64,000 nt of DNA. Origin: Curvibacter sp. Its GTDB lineage: Bacteria > Pseudomonadota > Gammaproteobacteria > Burkholderiales > Burkholderiaceae_C. Below the pieces are notes generated by a model, which was given only the letters and a program-made list of their open reading frames with translations, searched no databases and was not told the DNA's origin. A program made the position numbers and the translations under genes. How positions within the stretch are numbered: the stretch's first letter is position 1; every line of letters starts with the position of its first letter. The stretch spans positions 79,451 to 143,450 of the forward strand of contig JAHRYV010000003.1 of assembly GCA_020621965.1 (NCBI GenBank), given 5' to 3'. Shown in pieces: positions 54,639 to 64,000 of the stretch.

Positions 54639-56018
54639 ATGAGTCTGCGCATTTACAACACGCTGTCGCGTGCGGTGGAGCCTTTTACCCCGCTCGAACC
54701 CGGCCATGTCCGCATGTACGTCTGCGGCATGACGGTCTACGACCTGTGCCATCTGGGCCACGCCCGCGCCATGGTCGCCTTCGACGTGGTGCAGCGCTGG
54801 CTCAAGGCCAGCGGTCTGCGGGTGACCTATGTGCGCAACGTCACCGACATCGACGACAAGATCATCAAGCGCGCGCTGGACAACGGCGAGACCATCGGCG
54901 CGCTGACCGGGCGCATGGTCGAGGCCCTGCACCAGGACGCTGACGCCCTGGGCATCGAGCGCCCCACCCACGAGCCGCGCGCCACCGAGTACGTGCCGCA
55001 GATGCTCAGGCTGATCGGCACCCTGGAGCAAAAAGGCCTGGCCTACCGGGCCGGCAACGGTGACGTGAATTACGCGGTGCGCAAGTTCCCCGGCTACGGC
55101 AAGCTCTCCGGCAAGTCGCTGGATGAACTGCGCGCCGGCGAACGGGTGGCGGTGCTGGACGGCAAGGATGACCCGCTGGACTTCGTGCTCTGGAAATCGG
55201 CCAAGCCGACCGAGCCGGTCGAGGCGAAGTGGGACAGCGCCTACGGCGCGGGCCGCCCGGGCTGGCACATCGAATGCTCGGCCATGAGCTGCGAGATGCT
55301 GGGCGAGAGCTTCGACATCCACGGCGGCGGCGCCGACCTGCAGTTCCCCCACCACGAGAACGAGATCGCGCAGAGCGAAGGCGCCACCGGCAAGCCGCTG
55401 GCGCGCTTCTGGATGCACAACGGCTTCGTGCGTGTGGACAACGAGAAGATGTCCAAGTCGCTGGGCAACTTCTTCACCATCCGCGAGATCCTGGCCAAGT
55501 ACGACCCGCAGACGGTGCGCTTTTTCATCATCCGCGCCCACTACCGCAGTCCGCTGAACTACAGCGACGCCCATCTGGACGACGCGCGCGGCGCGCTCAA
55601 GCGCCTGTACACGGCGCTGCACGCGGTCAAGCCGCTGCCCCTGGAGCGTATCGACTGGCTCGACGCCCATGCAGCGCGCTTCAAGGCCGCCATGGACGAG
55701 GACTTCGGCACGCCTGAGGCGGTGGCCGTGTTGTTCGAGCTGGCGACCGAGGTCAACAAGACCGGCTCGCGCCAGCTCGCGGGCCTGCTCAAGGCGCTGG
55801 GCGGCTGCCTGGGCTTGCTGCAGGACGATCCGGACGCTTTTCTCAAGGCCGGCTCGATGCTGGACGAGACCGCCATCCGCACGCTGATCGATCAGCGCGC
55901 GGCGGCGAAAGCGGCGAAGAACTTCGCCGAGGCCGACCGCATCCGCAAGGAGTTGCTGGACAAAGGCATCGTGCTCAAGGATTCCGCCGCGGGCACCACC
56001 TGGGAAGTCGCACAGTGA
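54639..56018 (+). CDS. cysS: Cysteinyl-tRNA synthetase
   Basis: The 459-residue class I synthetase has the HIGH-type motif (CHLGHARAM), zinc ligands (Cys at [15 protein letters not shown], the HHENE stretch) and KMSKS ([11 protein letters not shown]). Length and C-terminal helices are normal. A TATACT-like -10 lies at 54558-54563 in the divergent region. It overlaps the DNA glycosylase gene by GTGA. Confidence 0.95.
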   Translation: MSLRIYNTLSRAVEPFTPLEPGHVRMYVCGMTVYDLCHLGHARAMVAFDVVQRWLKASGLRVTYVRNVTDIDDKIIKRALDNGETIGALTGRMVEALHQDADALGIERPTHEPRATEYVPQMLRLIGTLEQKGLAYRAGNGDVNYAVRKFPGYGKLSGKSLDELRAGERVAVLDGKDDPLDFVLWKSAKPTEPVEAKWDSAYGAGRPGWHIECSAMSCEMLGESFDIHGGGADLQFPHHENEIAQSEGATGKPLARFWMHNGFVRVDNEKMSKSLGNFFTIREILAKYDPQTVRFFIIRAHYRSPLNYSDAHLDDARGALKRLYTALHAVKPLPLERIDWLDAHAARFKAAMDEDFGTPEAVAVLFELATEVNKTGSRQLAGLLKALGGCLGLLQDDPDAFLKAGSMLDETAIRTLIDQRAAAKAAKNFAEADRIRKELLDKGIVLKDSAAGTTWEVAQ

Positions 56019-56659
56019 GCCCGGCACCGGTCACCAAACTCGCGCGGCCCGATTACTGGGACGAGGCCTGCAAGCACCTGATGAAGAAGGATCGGGTGAT
56101 GAAGCGGCTGATTCCGCAGCATGGCGACTCCTGCCTGCAGACGCGGGGCGACGCCTTCACCACGCTGGCGCGCAGCATCGTGGGCCAGCAGATTTCGGTC
56201 AAGGCGGCGCAGACGGTCTGGGACCGCTTTGCCCAGTTGCCCAAACGCATGACGGCGGCCAATGTGCTCAAGCTCAAGGTGGACGACATGCGCGCGGCCG
56301 GCCTGAGCGCGCGCAAGGTCGAGTACCTGGTGGATCTGGCCCTGCATTTCGACAGTGGCAAAATCCGGGTCGCGTCCTGGAAGGCCATGGAAGACGAGGC
56401 CATCATCACCGAGCTGACGGGCATCCGTGGCATCGGGCGTTGGACGGCCGAGATGTTCCTGATCTTCCACCTGATGCGGCCCAACGTGCTGCCGCTGGAC
56501 GACGTTGGGTTAATCAACGGTATCAGTCGTAACTACTTCTCCGGCGAGGCCGTGAGCCGCAGTGACGCGCGCGAGGTGGCGGCCGCCTGGGCGCCGTATT
56601 GCAGCGTGGCAACTTGGTATATTTGGCGCTCGCTCGACCCGCTACCGGTCGAGTATTGA
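56015..56659 (+). CDS. DNA-3-methyladenine glycosylase (AlkA-like, HhH-GPD)
   Basis: The 214-residue product has a helix-hairpin-helix ([18 protein letters not shown], about 130-148) and the catalytic Asp of the GPD motif (LPLDDVGL). It removes alkylated bases in base-excision repair. It starts with GTG in the cysS stop overlap, so the two are coupled. The family is clear; substrate range is not. Confidence 0.9.
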   Translation: MSPAPVTKLARPDYWDEACKHLMKKDRVMKRLIPQHGDSCLQTRGDAFTTLARSIVGQQISVKAAQTVWDRFAQLPKRMTAANVLKLKVDDMRAAGLSARKVEYLVDLALHFDSGKIRVASWKAMEDEAIITELTGIRGIGRWTAEMFLIFHLMRPNVLPLDDVGLINGISRNYFSGEAVSRSDAREVAAAWAPYCSVATWYIWRSLDPLPVEY

Positions 56660-56712
56660 TTCGTTTGGGGCCCGGACTCTCAGAGCCGGAGCACAGAATT
56701 AGGGGTTACTCC

Positions 56713-57684
56713 ATGGCTAAGAAGACATTTCTCGATTTCGAGCAACCGATTGCCGAACTCGAGGCCAAGATCGAAGAGTTGCGATATGTGCAGACCGAAT
56801 CCGCGGTCGACATCAGCGAAGAAATCAACCAGCTCAGCAAGAAGAGCCAGCAGCTGACCAAGGACGTCTACAGCGACCTCACGCCCTGGCAGATCACCAA
56901 GATCGCCCGCCATCCGGAGCGTCCCTACACGCTGGATTACGTGGGCGAGCTCTTCACCGACTTCGTCGAGATGCACGGCGACCGCCATTTCGCCGACGAT
57001 CTGAGCATCGTGGGCGGCCTGGCGCGATTCAACGGCACGGCCTGCATGGTGCTGGGCCAGCAGAAGGGCCGTGACACCAAGGAGCGCGGCCTGCGCAACT
57101 TCGGCATGAGCAAGCCCGAGGGCTACCGCAAGGCGCTGCGCCTGATGAAAACGGCTGAAGTTCGGCCTGCCGGTGTTCACCTTCGTCGACACACCGGCGC
57201 CTACCCCCGGCATCGACGCGAGGAGCGCGGCCAGTCCGGGGCCATCGGCCGCAACATCTTCGAGATGGCGCAGCTGGAAGTGCCCATCATCACCACCATC
57301 ATCGGCGAGGGCGGCTCCGGCGGCGCGCTGGCGATTTCGGTGGCCGACCAGGTGCTGATGCTGCAGTACTCGGTCTACTCGGTGATCAGCCCCGAAGGCT
57401 GCGCCTCCATCTTGTGGAAGACCGCCGAACGCGCGCAGGACGCCGCTGAAGCGCTGGGCATCACGGCGCACCGCCTCAAGGCCCTGGGCCTGGTCGACAA
57501 GATCGTCAACGAACCCGTGGGCGGTGCCCATCGCGATCCCAAGCAGATGGCGGCCTTCCTCAAGCGCGCGCTGGGCGAGGCCTACCGCCAGGTGGCCGAC
57601 CTCAAGGTCAAGGAGCTGCTGGAGCGCCGCTACGAGCGCCTGCAGAGCTATGGCCGCTACACCGACACCAAGGCCGGCAAGTAA
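56713..57684 (+). CDS. accA: Acetyl-CoA carboxylase carboxyltransferase subunit alpha, with a scrambled segment
   Basis: AccA with AccD transfers CO2 from biotin to acetyl-CoA, the first step of fatty-acid synthesis. The 323-residue product matches AccA at both ends ([38 protein letters not shown]). Residues about 148-172 read [14 protein letters not shown] and [10 protein letters not shown] where the family has a conserved [30 protein letters not shown] segment. The DNA still encodes FTFVDTP in another frame (from about 57173). Four small indels between about 57155 and 57222 explain this and sum to a multiple of three. Sequencing error is the likely cause, as accA is essential. Confidence 0.9.
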   Translation: MAKKTFLDFEQPIAELEAKIEELRYVQTESAVDISEEINQLSKKSQQLTKDVYSDLTPWQITKIARHPERPYTLDYVGELFTDFVEMHGDRHFADDLSIVGGLARFNGTACMVLGQQKGRDTKERGLRNFGMSKPEGYRKALRLMKTAEVRPAGVHLRRHTGAYPRHRREERGQSGAIGRNIFEMAQLEVPIITTIIGEGGSGGALAISVADQVLMLQYSVYSVISPEGCASILWKTAERAQDAAEALGITAHRLKALGLVDKIVNEPVGGAHRDPKQMAAFLKRALGEAYRQVADLKVKELLERRYERLQSYGRYTDTKAGK

Positions 57685-57717
57685 CTCTCCGGCCGCTGCG
57701 CCGGCTCGGGTGGACCG

Positions 57718-58662
57718 ATGACCCGCCCGCTGGCGCAGGCCCTGCAGGACTTCCAGCCCGGTCTGCCGCTGGCCGTGGCCTACAGCGGCGGCGCCGATTC
57801 CACCGCTTTGCTGCTGGCCTGCGCCGAGCGCTGGCCCGGCCAGGTCAGCGCCATCCACATCCACCACGGCCTGCAGGCCGCGGCTGACGGCTTCGAGTCG
57901 CACTGCCGCGACGTCTGCGCCCGTCTGGGCGTGCCCCTGCAGGTGCTGCGTGTCGATGCGCGTCACGCCAGCGGCCAGAGCCCGGAAGAGGCCGCCCGCA
58001 GCGCGCGCTACGCGGCCCTGCGCCAGTGTGCCGAGGCGGCGCAACCACCCATCCGGCATATCGCGCTGGCGCAGCAGGCCGACGACCAGGTCGAGACCCT
58101 GTTGCTGGCGCTGAGCCGCGGCGCCGGCCTGCCCGGTCTGAGTGCCATGCCGGCGCAATGGGAACGTGAAGGCATCCACTACCACCGGCCGCTGCTGATG
58201 GTGAGCGGGGCCGAGTTGCGCAGCTGGCTGCGCGAACGTGGCGTGACCTGGATCGAAGACCCGACCAATGCCGACGAGCAGTACACGCGCAACCGCATCC
58301 GGGCCCGCCTGCTGCCGGCACTGGAGGCGACCTTCCCGCAGTTTCGCGACACCTTTGCCCGCAGTGCGGCGCATGCAGCGCAGGCGCAGCGCCTGCTGGA
58401 CGAACTGGCGGCCGAGGATCTGGCGCGCACCGGGCTGCCACCGCGGATTGCCGCGCTGCAGCTGCTGTCCCGGGAACGTCAGGCCAACGCCTTGCGCCAC
58501 TGGCTGCGTGGCACCCATGCGACGGCGCCCAGCGCGGCCCAGTTGGAAGAACTGCTGGACCAGGTGGCGGCCTGTCGCACGCGGGGCCACGGCATACGCC
58601 TCAAGGTGGGCGCGGGCCTTGTCGAGCGCCAGGGGCAGGTGCTGACTTGGTACAATCCCTAG
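57718..58662 (+). CDS. tilS: tRNA(Ile)-lysidine synthetase
   Basis: The 314-residue product has the PP-loop SGGADS near residue 23 and the TilS core (RSARYAALR, LAQQADDQVETLLL, WIEDPTNADEQYTRNRIRARLLPALEA). TilS converts the AUA-anticodon cytidine to lysidine. It is short, with a reduced C-terminal region compared with E. coli. It follows accA by 33 bp, a common accA-tilS order. Confidence 0.92.
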   Translation: MTRPLAQALQDFQPGLPLAVAYSGGADSTALLLACAERWPGQVSAIHIHHGLQAAADGFESHCRDVCARLGVPLQVLRVDARHASGQSPEEAARSARYAALRQCAEAAQPPIRHIALAQQADDQVETLLLALSRGAGLPGLSAMPAQWEREGIHYHRPLLMVSGAELRSWLRERGVTWIEDPTNADEQYTRNRIRARLLPALEATFPQFRDTFARSAAHAAQAQRLLDELAAEDLARTGLPPRIAALQLLSRERQANALRHWLRGTHATAPSAAQLEELLDQVAACRTRGHGIRLKVGAGLVERQGQVLTWYNP

Positions 58663-58763
58663 GTTTTGCCCGTCAGCTAATCCGCGGGCACAGCGCCCCC
58701 ACCCAGTAGATACCGGCAACCGCGGCAGCTGCGCGCGGTTGTCGCCCAATCCGACAATTTTCA

Positions 58764-59903
58764 ATGGCACTGATCGTTCACAAATACGGCGGCACGTCCA
58801 TGGGCTCGACCGAGCGCATCCGCAATGTCGCCAAGCGCGTCGCCAAGTGGGCCCGCGCCGGCCACCAGATGGTGGTGGTGCCCTCGGCCATGAGCGGCGA
58901 AACCAACCGCCTGCTCGGCCTGGCCAAGGAGCTGGCGCCCCCGAAGTCCAACGACGCCACCAACCGTGAGCTCGACATGCTGGCGGCCACCGGCGAGCAG
59001 GCCTCCAGCGCGCTGCTGGCCATTGCGCTGCAGGCCGAAGGCATGGACTCGGTCAGCTACGCCGGCTGGCAGGTGCCCATCCTGACCAACAGCGCCTACA
59101 CCAAGGCGCGCATCGAATCCATCGACGACCAGCGCATCCGCGCCGACCTGGCCGCGGGCAAGGTGGTCATCGTCACCGGCTTCCAGGGCATCGACGACAA
59201 GGGCCACATCACCACGCTGGGCCGTGGCGGCTCGGACACCTCGGCCGTGGCCGTGGCGGCGGCCATGAAGGCCGACGAGTGCCTGATCTACACCGACGTC
59301 GACGGCGTCTACACCACCGACCCGCGTGTCGTGCCGGAAGCGCGCCGCCTGCACACCGTGAGCTTCGAGGAGATGCTGGAGATGGCCTCCATGGGCTCCA
59401 AGGTGCTGCAGATCCGCTCGGTCGAGTTCGCCGGCAAGTACAAGGTGCCGCTGCGCGTGCTCTCCAGCTTCACGCCCTGGGACATAGACCTCAACGAAGA
59501 AGCCAAGTCCGGCACGTTGATCACTTTTGAGGAAGACGAAAAAATGGAACAAGCCATTGTTTCCATCAGCAAGGATGGCAAGACCGACTTCAGCTTCACC
59601 GTCAACCGCAACGACTACGCGCGCGCCATGGACCTGCTCAAGGACAAGGTGGTGCCGGCGCTGGGCGCGCAGGAAGTGCTGGGCGACACCAAGATCTGCA
59701 AGGTCAGCATCGTGGGCATCGGCATGCGCAGCCACGTGGGCATCGCCAGCAAGATGTTCCGCTCGTTGAGCGAAGAGGGCATCAATATCCAGATGATCTC
59801 CACCAGCGAGATCAAGACCTCCGTCGTGATCGACGAGAAGTACATGGAGTTGGCCGTGCGCGCGTTGCACAAGGCTTTCGACCTGGACCAGCCGGCAGCC
59901 TGA
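58764..59903 (+). CDS. lysC: Aspartate kinase with an internal deletion in the first ACT domain
   Basis: The 379-residue product has the full catalytic domain (KYGGTSMGS, LGRGGSDTSAVAVAAA, YTDVDGVYTTDPRV) and a good second ACT domain (SIVGIGMRSHVGIASKMFR). At about 59550 the text runs from EKMEQAIVSI straight to SKDGKTDFSF. Relatives I recall have about 43 more residues there, holding a GIAFNRDEAK-to-IIQN segment of ACT1. The loss is in frame. This would be expected to alter feedback control by lysine/threonine; assembly collapse is an alternative. LysC makes aspartyl-phosphate for lysine, threonine and methionine synthesis. Confidence 0.9.
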   Translation: MALIVHKYGGTSMGSTERIRNVAKRVAKWARAGHQMVVVPSAMSGETNRLLGLAKELAPPKSNDATNRELDMLAATGEQASSALLAIALQAEGMDSVSYAGWQVPILTNSAYTKARIESIDDQRIRADLAAGKVVIVTGFQGIDDKGHITTLGRGGSDTSAVAVAAAMKADECLIYTDVDGVYTTDPRVVPEARRLHTVSFEEMLEMASMGSKVLQIRSVEFAGKYKVPLRVLSSFTPWDIDLNEEAKSGTLITFEEDEKMEQAIVSISKDGKTDFSFTVNRNDYARAMDLLKDKVVPALGAQEVLGDTKICKVSIVGIGMRSHVGIASKMFRSLSEEGINIQMISTSEIKTSVVIDEKYMELAVRALHKAFDLDQPAA

Positions 59904-59919
59904 AATCAGCGCAATGCCG

Positions 59920-59945
59920 GGCGGGATTCATGCGATAATCCCGCC
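59920..59945. terminator. Inverted repeat between lysC and tRNA-Ser
   Basis: GGCGGGATT (59920-59928) and AATCCCGCC (59937-59945) form a 9-bp stem with an 8-nt loop, followed by TGACCTTTT. It can end lysC transcripts, though the T-run is delayed. It also contains GATAAT (59934-59939), a likely -10 box for the tRNA gene whose 5' end is 59955. Confidence 0.5.
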
Positions 59946-59954
59946 TGACCTTTT

Positions 59955-60047
59955 GGAGACGTGACCGAGTGGCCGAAGGTGCTCCCCTGCTAAGGGAGTA
60001 TGGGGTGTAGAGCCTCATCGAGGGTTCGAATCCCTCCGTCTCCGCCA
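59955..60047 (+). tRNA. tRNA-Ser (anticodon GCT)
   Basis: A 93-nt class II tRNA: acceptor arms GGAGACG and CGTCTCC, anticodon loop CTGCTAA with GCT (reads AGC/AGU), a long variable arm, T loop GGTTCGAATCC and encoded CCA (60045-60047). All stems pair. Confidence 0.97.
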
Positions 60048-60052
60048 AAAGA

Positions 60053-60083
60053 AAAGCCCCGCCTTGTGCGGGGCTTTGCTTTT
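60053..60083 (+). terminator. Intrinsic terminator after tRNA-Ser
   Basis: AAAGCCCCGC (60053-60062) and GCGGGGCTTT (60068-60077) form a 10-bp stem with 5-nt loop, followed by GCTTTT. It lies 5 bp after the tRNA CCA. Confidence 0.9.
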
Positions 60084-60232
60084 GGGCTCGGCCCCGGGCA
60101 ATCCGCGCCGCACGGATGTCGTTGGGCCAACCCCGCCGTCGTCGCGTAGTCTCCCGGCCCTTTTTCTGGCGGCTTGTCGCAGAAACAGCGCTGGAGCGAT
60201 GGCACAATGCCATCGACAAAAAGGGAGTGTTC

Positions 60233-60838
60233 ATGAAAAGAACAATAACGGCCATGGCCGTGATGGCCGCTTGTGTGTGCGCGCAGGCCCAGGTTTCCAA
60301 CTGGCGTTTTTTTGCCGGCATGGGCATGGCCGGTGGCGGCGAGCAGATCACCGAAGGCACCATCACCACGGTCGGCACCACCACCAGTCATCGCTTCCAG
60401 ATCAAGGTGGGGGACGGCCTGCAGTACCGGCTAGGGGCTGACTACCGCTTGATGGGGCCGCTGACGCTGCAGGCCTCCGTCGGCTACAGCTCCACGGCGC
60501 CCATGGGCATGAACGGCAGCCTGACCTTCACCACCATACCCGTCGAGGTGCTGGCTTTCCTGGACCTGGGCGACTCGCTGCGCATCGGCGGCGGCGCCCG
60601 CAAGACCGAGGCCGACATGAAGGCCACCGGCGTGGCCGAAGGGTGGATCGGCGCCGGCCCCTACGACAGCTCGAACGGTGGTGTCGTGGAGCTCCAGTAC
60701 CTGAGCGCGCGTCGCAGTCAGGATAACACCCAGTTCGGCATCAGCCTGCGCTACGTGACGGAAACCTTCACGCACCGGCGCACCGGCACCCGCTTCAACG
60801 GCAGCCACTACGAGCTGGCCGCCGCGCTGTATTTCTGA
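60233..60838 (+). CDS. Outer-membrane beta-barrel protein
   Basis: The 201-residue product has a signal peptide (RTITAMAVMAACVCAQAQ) and alternating amphipathic strands (YRLGADYRLMGPLTLQASVGY, FGISLRYVTETF) ending in a C-terminal Phe (AAALYF), the usual signature of an outer-membrane barrel. ATG 60233 follows AAGGGAG. The family was not identified; size suits an eight-strand barrel. Confidence 0.75.
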   Translation: MKRTITAMAVMAACVCAQAQVSNWRFFAGMGMAGGGEQITEGTITTVGTTTSHRFQIKVGDGLQYRLGADYRLMGPLTLQASVGYSSTAPMGMNGSLTFTTIPVEVLAFLDLGDSLRIGGGARKTEADMKATGVAEGWIGAGPYDSSNGGVVELQYLSARRSQDNTQFGISLRYVTETFTHRRTGTRFNGSHYELAAALYF

Positions 60839-60853
60839 GCGATTCCTGGGTCG

Positions 60854-61267
60854 TCAATCGGCCGAGCCGTCGACGGAGGCGCTCCAGCGCGCATTCCAGG
60901 TCTTGTCCATCTGCCGCCGGTCGCGTTTGGTCGGCCGACCCTGCTCGATGCTCAGGGCCGGCTCGGCCGCCAGGCGGCGCTGCTCCGCCGCAGCCTCACG
61001 CGCCAGCCGGCTGGCCTCGGTTTCCTCATACAACTGCTGTGCCACGGGGGCCGGGCCGCGCTGACCGCTCAGTCCCTGCACCAGGACGACGCGGACGACG
61101 GCACCCTGGCGCACGCTGATCCGGTCGCCGGGGCGCACTTCGCGCGCCGGCTTCACCGCCTGTTCGTTCACCAGCACCCGGCCCTTGCCGATCTCCTCGA
61201 CGGCCAGCGCGCGTGTCTTGTAGAAACGCGCCGCCCACAGCCACTTGTCGATGCGCAGGGTTTCCAT
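60854..61267 (-). CDS. S4-domain RNA-binding protein (Hsp15-like)
   Basis: The 137-residue product opens with an S4 domain (METLRIDKWLWAARFYKTRALAVEEI, then GRVLVNEQAVKPAREVRPGD) and ends in a basic tail (PTKRDRRQMDKTWNARW), as in Hsp15, which rescues stalled 50S subunits carrying nascent chains. ATG 61267 gives the family N-terminus. It diverges from the sigma-54 activator over 50 bp. Confidence 0.88.
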   Translation of the reverse strand: METLRIDKWLWAARFYKTRALAVEEIGKGRVLVNEQAVKPAREVRPGDRISVRQGAVVRVVLVQGLSGQRGPAPVAQQLYEETEASRLAREAAAEQRRLAAEPALSIEQGRPTKRDRRQMDKTWNARWSASVDGSAD

Positions 61268-61317
61268 CTCAGGGATAGAGGGGAGGGCGGAGCATGCGGC
61301 CACTGTACCATTGCCGC

Positions 61318-62780
<1,463 letters not shown>

Positions 62781-62781
<1 letters not shown>

Positions 62782-62831
62782 TATTCAGACGGTGTCTGAA
62801 TATTAGACATATAAGCGTTTGAAATTCAGAC
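62781..62831. promoter_or_regulatory. Two dyad sites, probable activator-binding sites
   Basis: ATATTCAGAC-GGT-GTCTGAATAT (62781-62803) is a perfect 10-bp dyad that begins in the stop codon of the activator gene. GTTTGAA-A-TTCAGAC (62817-62831) is an imperfect copy. Centres are 32 bp apart, about three helical turns, and lie roughly 115 and 85 bp before the predicted sigma-54 start site. Confidence 0.65.
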
Positions 62832-62882
62832 TTTTTATTGGTGGCTGATTTGCTAGTCTCAATGAAATCAACGACTTGGCGA

Positions 62883-62899
62883 TTGGCATGATCTGTGCA
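62883..62899 (+). promoter_or_regulatory. Sigma-54 (-24/-12) promoter
   Basis: TTGGCAT then TGTGCA places the invariant GG at 62885-62886 and GC at 62897-62898 with exactly 10 bp between them. It lies 39 bp before the transporter ATG and downstream of two dyads, next to a sigma-54 activator gene. Confidence 0.75.
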
Positions 62900-62937
62900 A
62901 CGATGGTGCATACCTAGCCCACTATAAGGAGACATGC

Positions 62938-64000
62938 ATGCAACGCCGCACCTGGATTTACCGCGCGGGCCTGTTGGCCGCCACCCTCGCCGCTACCGTT
63001 CTGGGGGTCCATGCCCAGGGCAAGGACATCCGCATTGCCCACGTCTACAGCAAGACCGGCGCGCTGGAAGCGTATGGCAAGCAGACGCAGACCGGTTTCA
63101 TGATGGGGCTGGACTATGCCACCGGCGGCACCATGCAGGTGGCCGGCCGCAAGCTCGTGGTGCTGGAGAAGGATGACCAGGGCAAGCCCGACCTGGGCAA
63201 GAGCCTGCTGGCCGCCGCCTACGGTGATGACAAGGTGGACTTGGCCGTCGGCCCCACGGCGTCGCCCGTGGCCCTGGCCATGTTGCCCGTGGCCGAGGAG
63301 TACAAGAAGATCCTGCTGGTCGAGCCGGCCGTGGCCGACTCCATCACCGGCGACAAGTGGAACAAATACATCTTCCGCACCGGCCGCAACAGCAGCCAGG
63401 ACGCCATTGCCAACGCCGTGGCCCTGGACAAGGAGGGCATCAGCGTCGTGACCATGGCGCAGGACTCGGCCTTCGGCCGCGACGGCGTCAAGGCCTTCAA
63501 GGAAGCGCTGAAGAAAGCCAAGCTGGTGCACGAGGAATACCTGCCCCCGGCCACCACCGACTTCACCGCCGGCGGCCAGCGCATGATCGACAAGCTCAAG
63601 GGTCTGCCCGGCCGCAAGGGGTGATCTTCATCATCTGGGCCGGCGGCAACCCCTTCAAGATCGCCGACATGGACTTGAAGCGCCACGGCATCGAGATCGC
63701 CACCGGCGGCAACATCCTGCCGGCCATGGTGGCCTACAAGCAGTTCCCGGGCATGGAGGGCGCGGCCTACTACTACTTCGGCATCCCGAAGAACCCGATC
63801 AACGATGCCATGGTGGCCCAGCACTACAAGCAGTTCAAGGCACCGCCGGACTTCTTCACCGCCGGTGGTTTCAGCGCCGCCATGGCCGTGGTCACCGCGC
63901 TCAAGAAGACCAACGGCGACACGACGACCAACACCCTGATCAAGGCCATGGAAGGCATGAGCTTCGACACGCCCAAGGGCAAGATGACCTTCCGCAAGGA
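62938..64000 (+). pseudogene. ABC-transporter substrate-binding protein (branched-chain amino-acid/amide type), frameshifted and cut by window end
   Basis: The first frame (62938-63624) gives a signal peptide (GLLAATLAATVLGVHAQG) and a type I periplasmic binding fold (DIRIAHVYSKTGALEAYGKQ, AVGPTASPVALAML). It stops at 63622, but the protein continues in another frame from VIFIIWAGGNPFK to the window end, including DFFTAGGFSAAMAVVTAL. The break falls in a short G-run near 63618-63621. Shine-Dalgarno AAGGAGA and a sigma-54 promoter precede it. The ligand is unknown; aromatic or amino acids are possible. A sequencing indel is likely. Confidence 0.82.

Overview
The window is GC-rich (roughly two-thirds G+C) DNA from a betaproteobacterium, most likely Burkholderiales and probably Comamonadaceae. 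The evidence is the gene content and order: protocatechuate 4,5-dioxygenase LigAB with a LysR regulator, a ybgC-tolQRA block beside nusB-ribH-ribB-ribE-ribD, a pilE-fimT-pilVWX-pilY1 cluster, a ZTP riboswitch ahead of glyA, and an encoded CCA on the tRNA-Ser. This is inference from sequence reading; no database search was possible.

Region by region. 1-9.5 kb is a defence island: a split type I restriction-modification locus (hsdR 3' part, hsdS, far downstream hsdM). Between hsdS and hsdM lie a coiled-coil/two-helix membrane protein, a GIY-YIG/DUF4357 protein and an AbiE-like type IV toxin-antitoxin pair. In front of the antitoxin are two copies of a symmetric 55-bp module, each built from four 7-bp half-sites with identical spacing. 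The second copy covers the only good promoter for antitoxin-toxin-hsdM. 9.6-12.5 kb is an envelope-stress-like operon (Spy/CpxP-like lipoprotein, small hypothetical, OmpR-family regulator, histidine kinase). 12.5-18.5 kb is aromatic catabolism: a class I P450 system (P450 frameshifted, ferredoxin, reductase) with a divergent AraC regulator, then a LysR regulator divergent from ligAB. 18.6-25.2 kb is signalling: a Crp-like regulator, a CheB-CheR-PAS fusion, a NarL-type kinase/regulator pair and a stand-alone receiver, closed by a strong terminator. 25.3-33.7 kb is a minus-strand housekeeping block (tolA, tolR, tolQ, ybgC, aminotransferase, nusB, riboflavin genes, a TonB-like protein). 33.8-42.4 kb is the minor-pilin/PilY1 cluster plus a second FimT-like pseudopilin. 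42.4-45.4 kb is nrdR, a frameshifted glyA under a ZTP riboswitch, and a lytic transglycosylase. 45.4-46.1 kb is a gene-free stretch with an AT-rich island and a candidate structured RNA (promoter, a run of hairpins, intrinsic terminator). 46.1-54.5 kb holds a DUF349 protein, mtfA, lpxH, two cyclophilins, an L,D-transpeptidase and two TPR proteins. 54.6-64 kb holds cysS, a DNA glycosylase, accA, tilS, lysC with an internal deletion, tRNA-Ser, an outer-membrane barrel, an S4 protein, and a sigma-54 activator next to a sigma-54 promoter driving an ABC-transporter binding protein.

The AbiEi-like protein probably represses the toxin-hsdM operon through the operator array, which would tie modification-enzyme supply to a toxin-antitoxin switch. 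The P450 set and LigAB plausibly act in sequence on methoxylated or hydroxylated aromatic acids. Quality caution: P450, glyA, accA and the final transporter gene all carry small indels, mostly in short homopolymers. This pattern looks more like sequencing or assembly error than gene decay, so pseudogene calls here are provisional.
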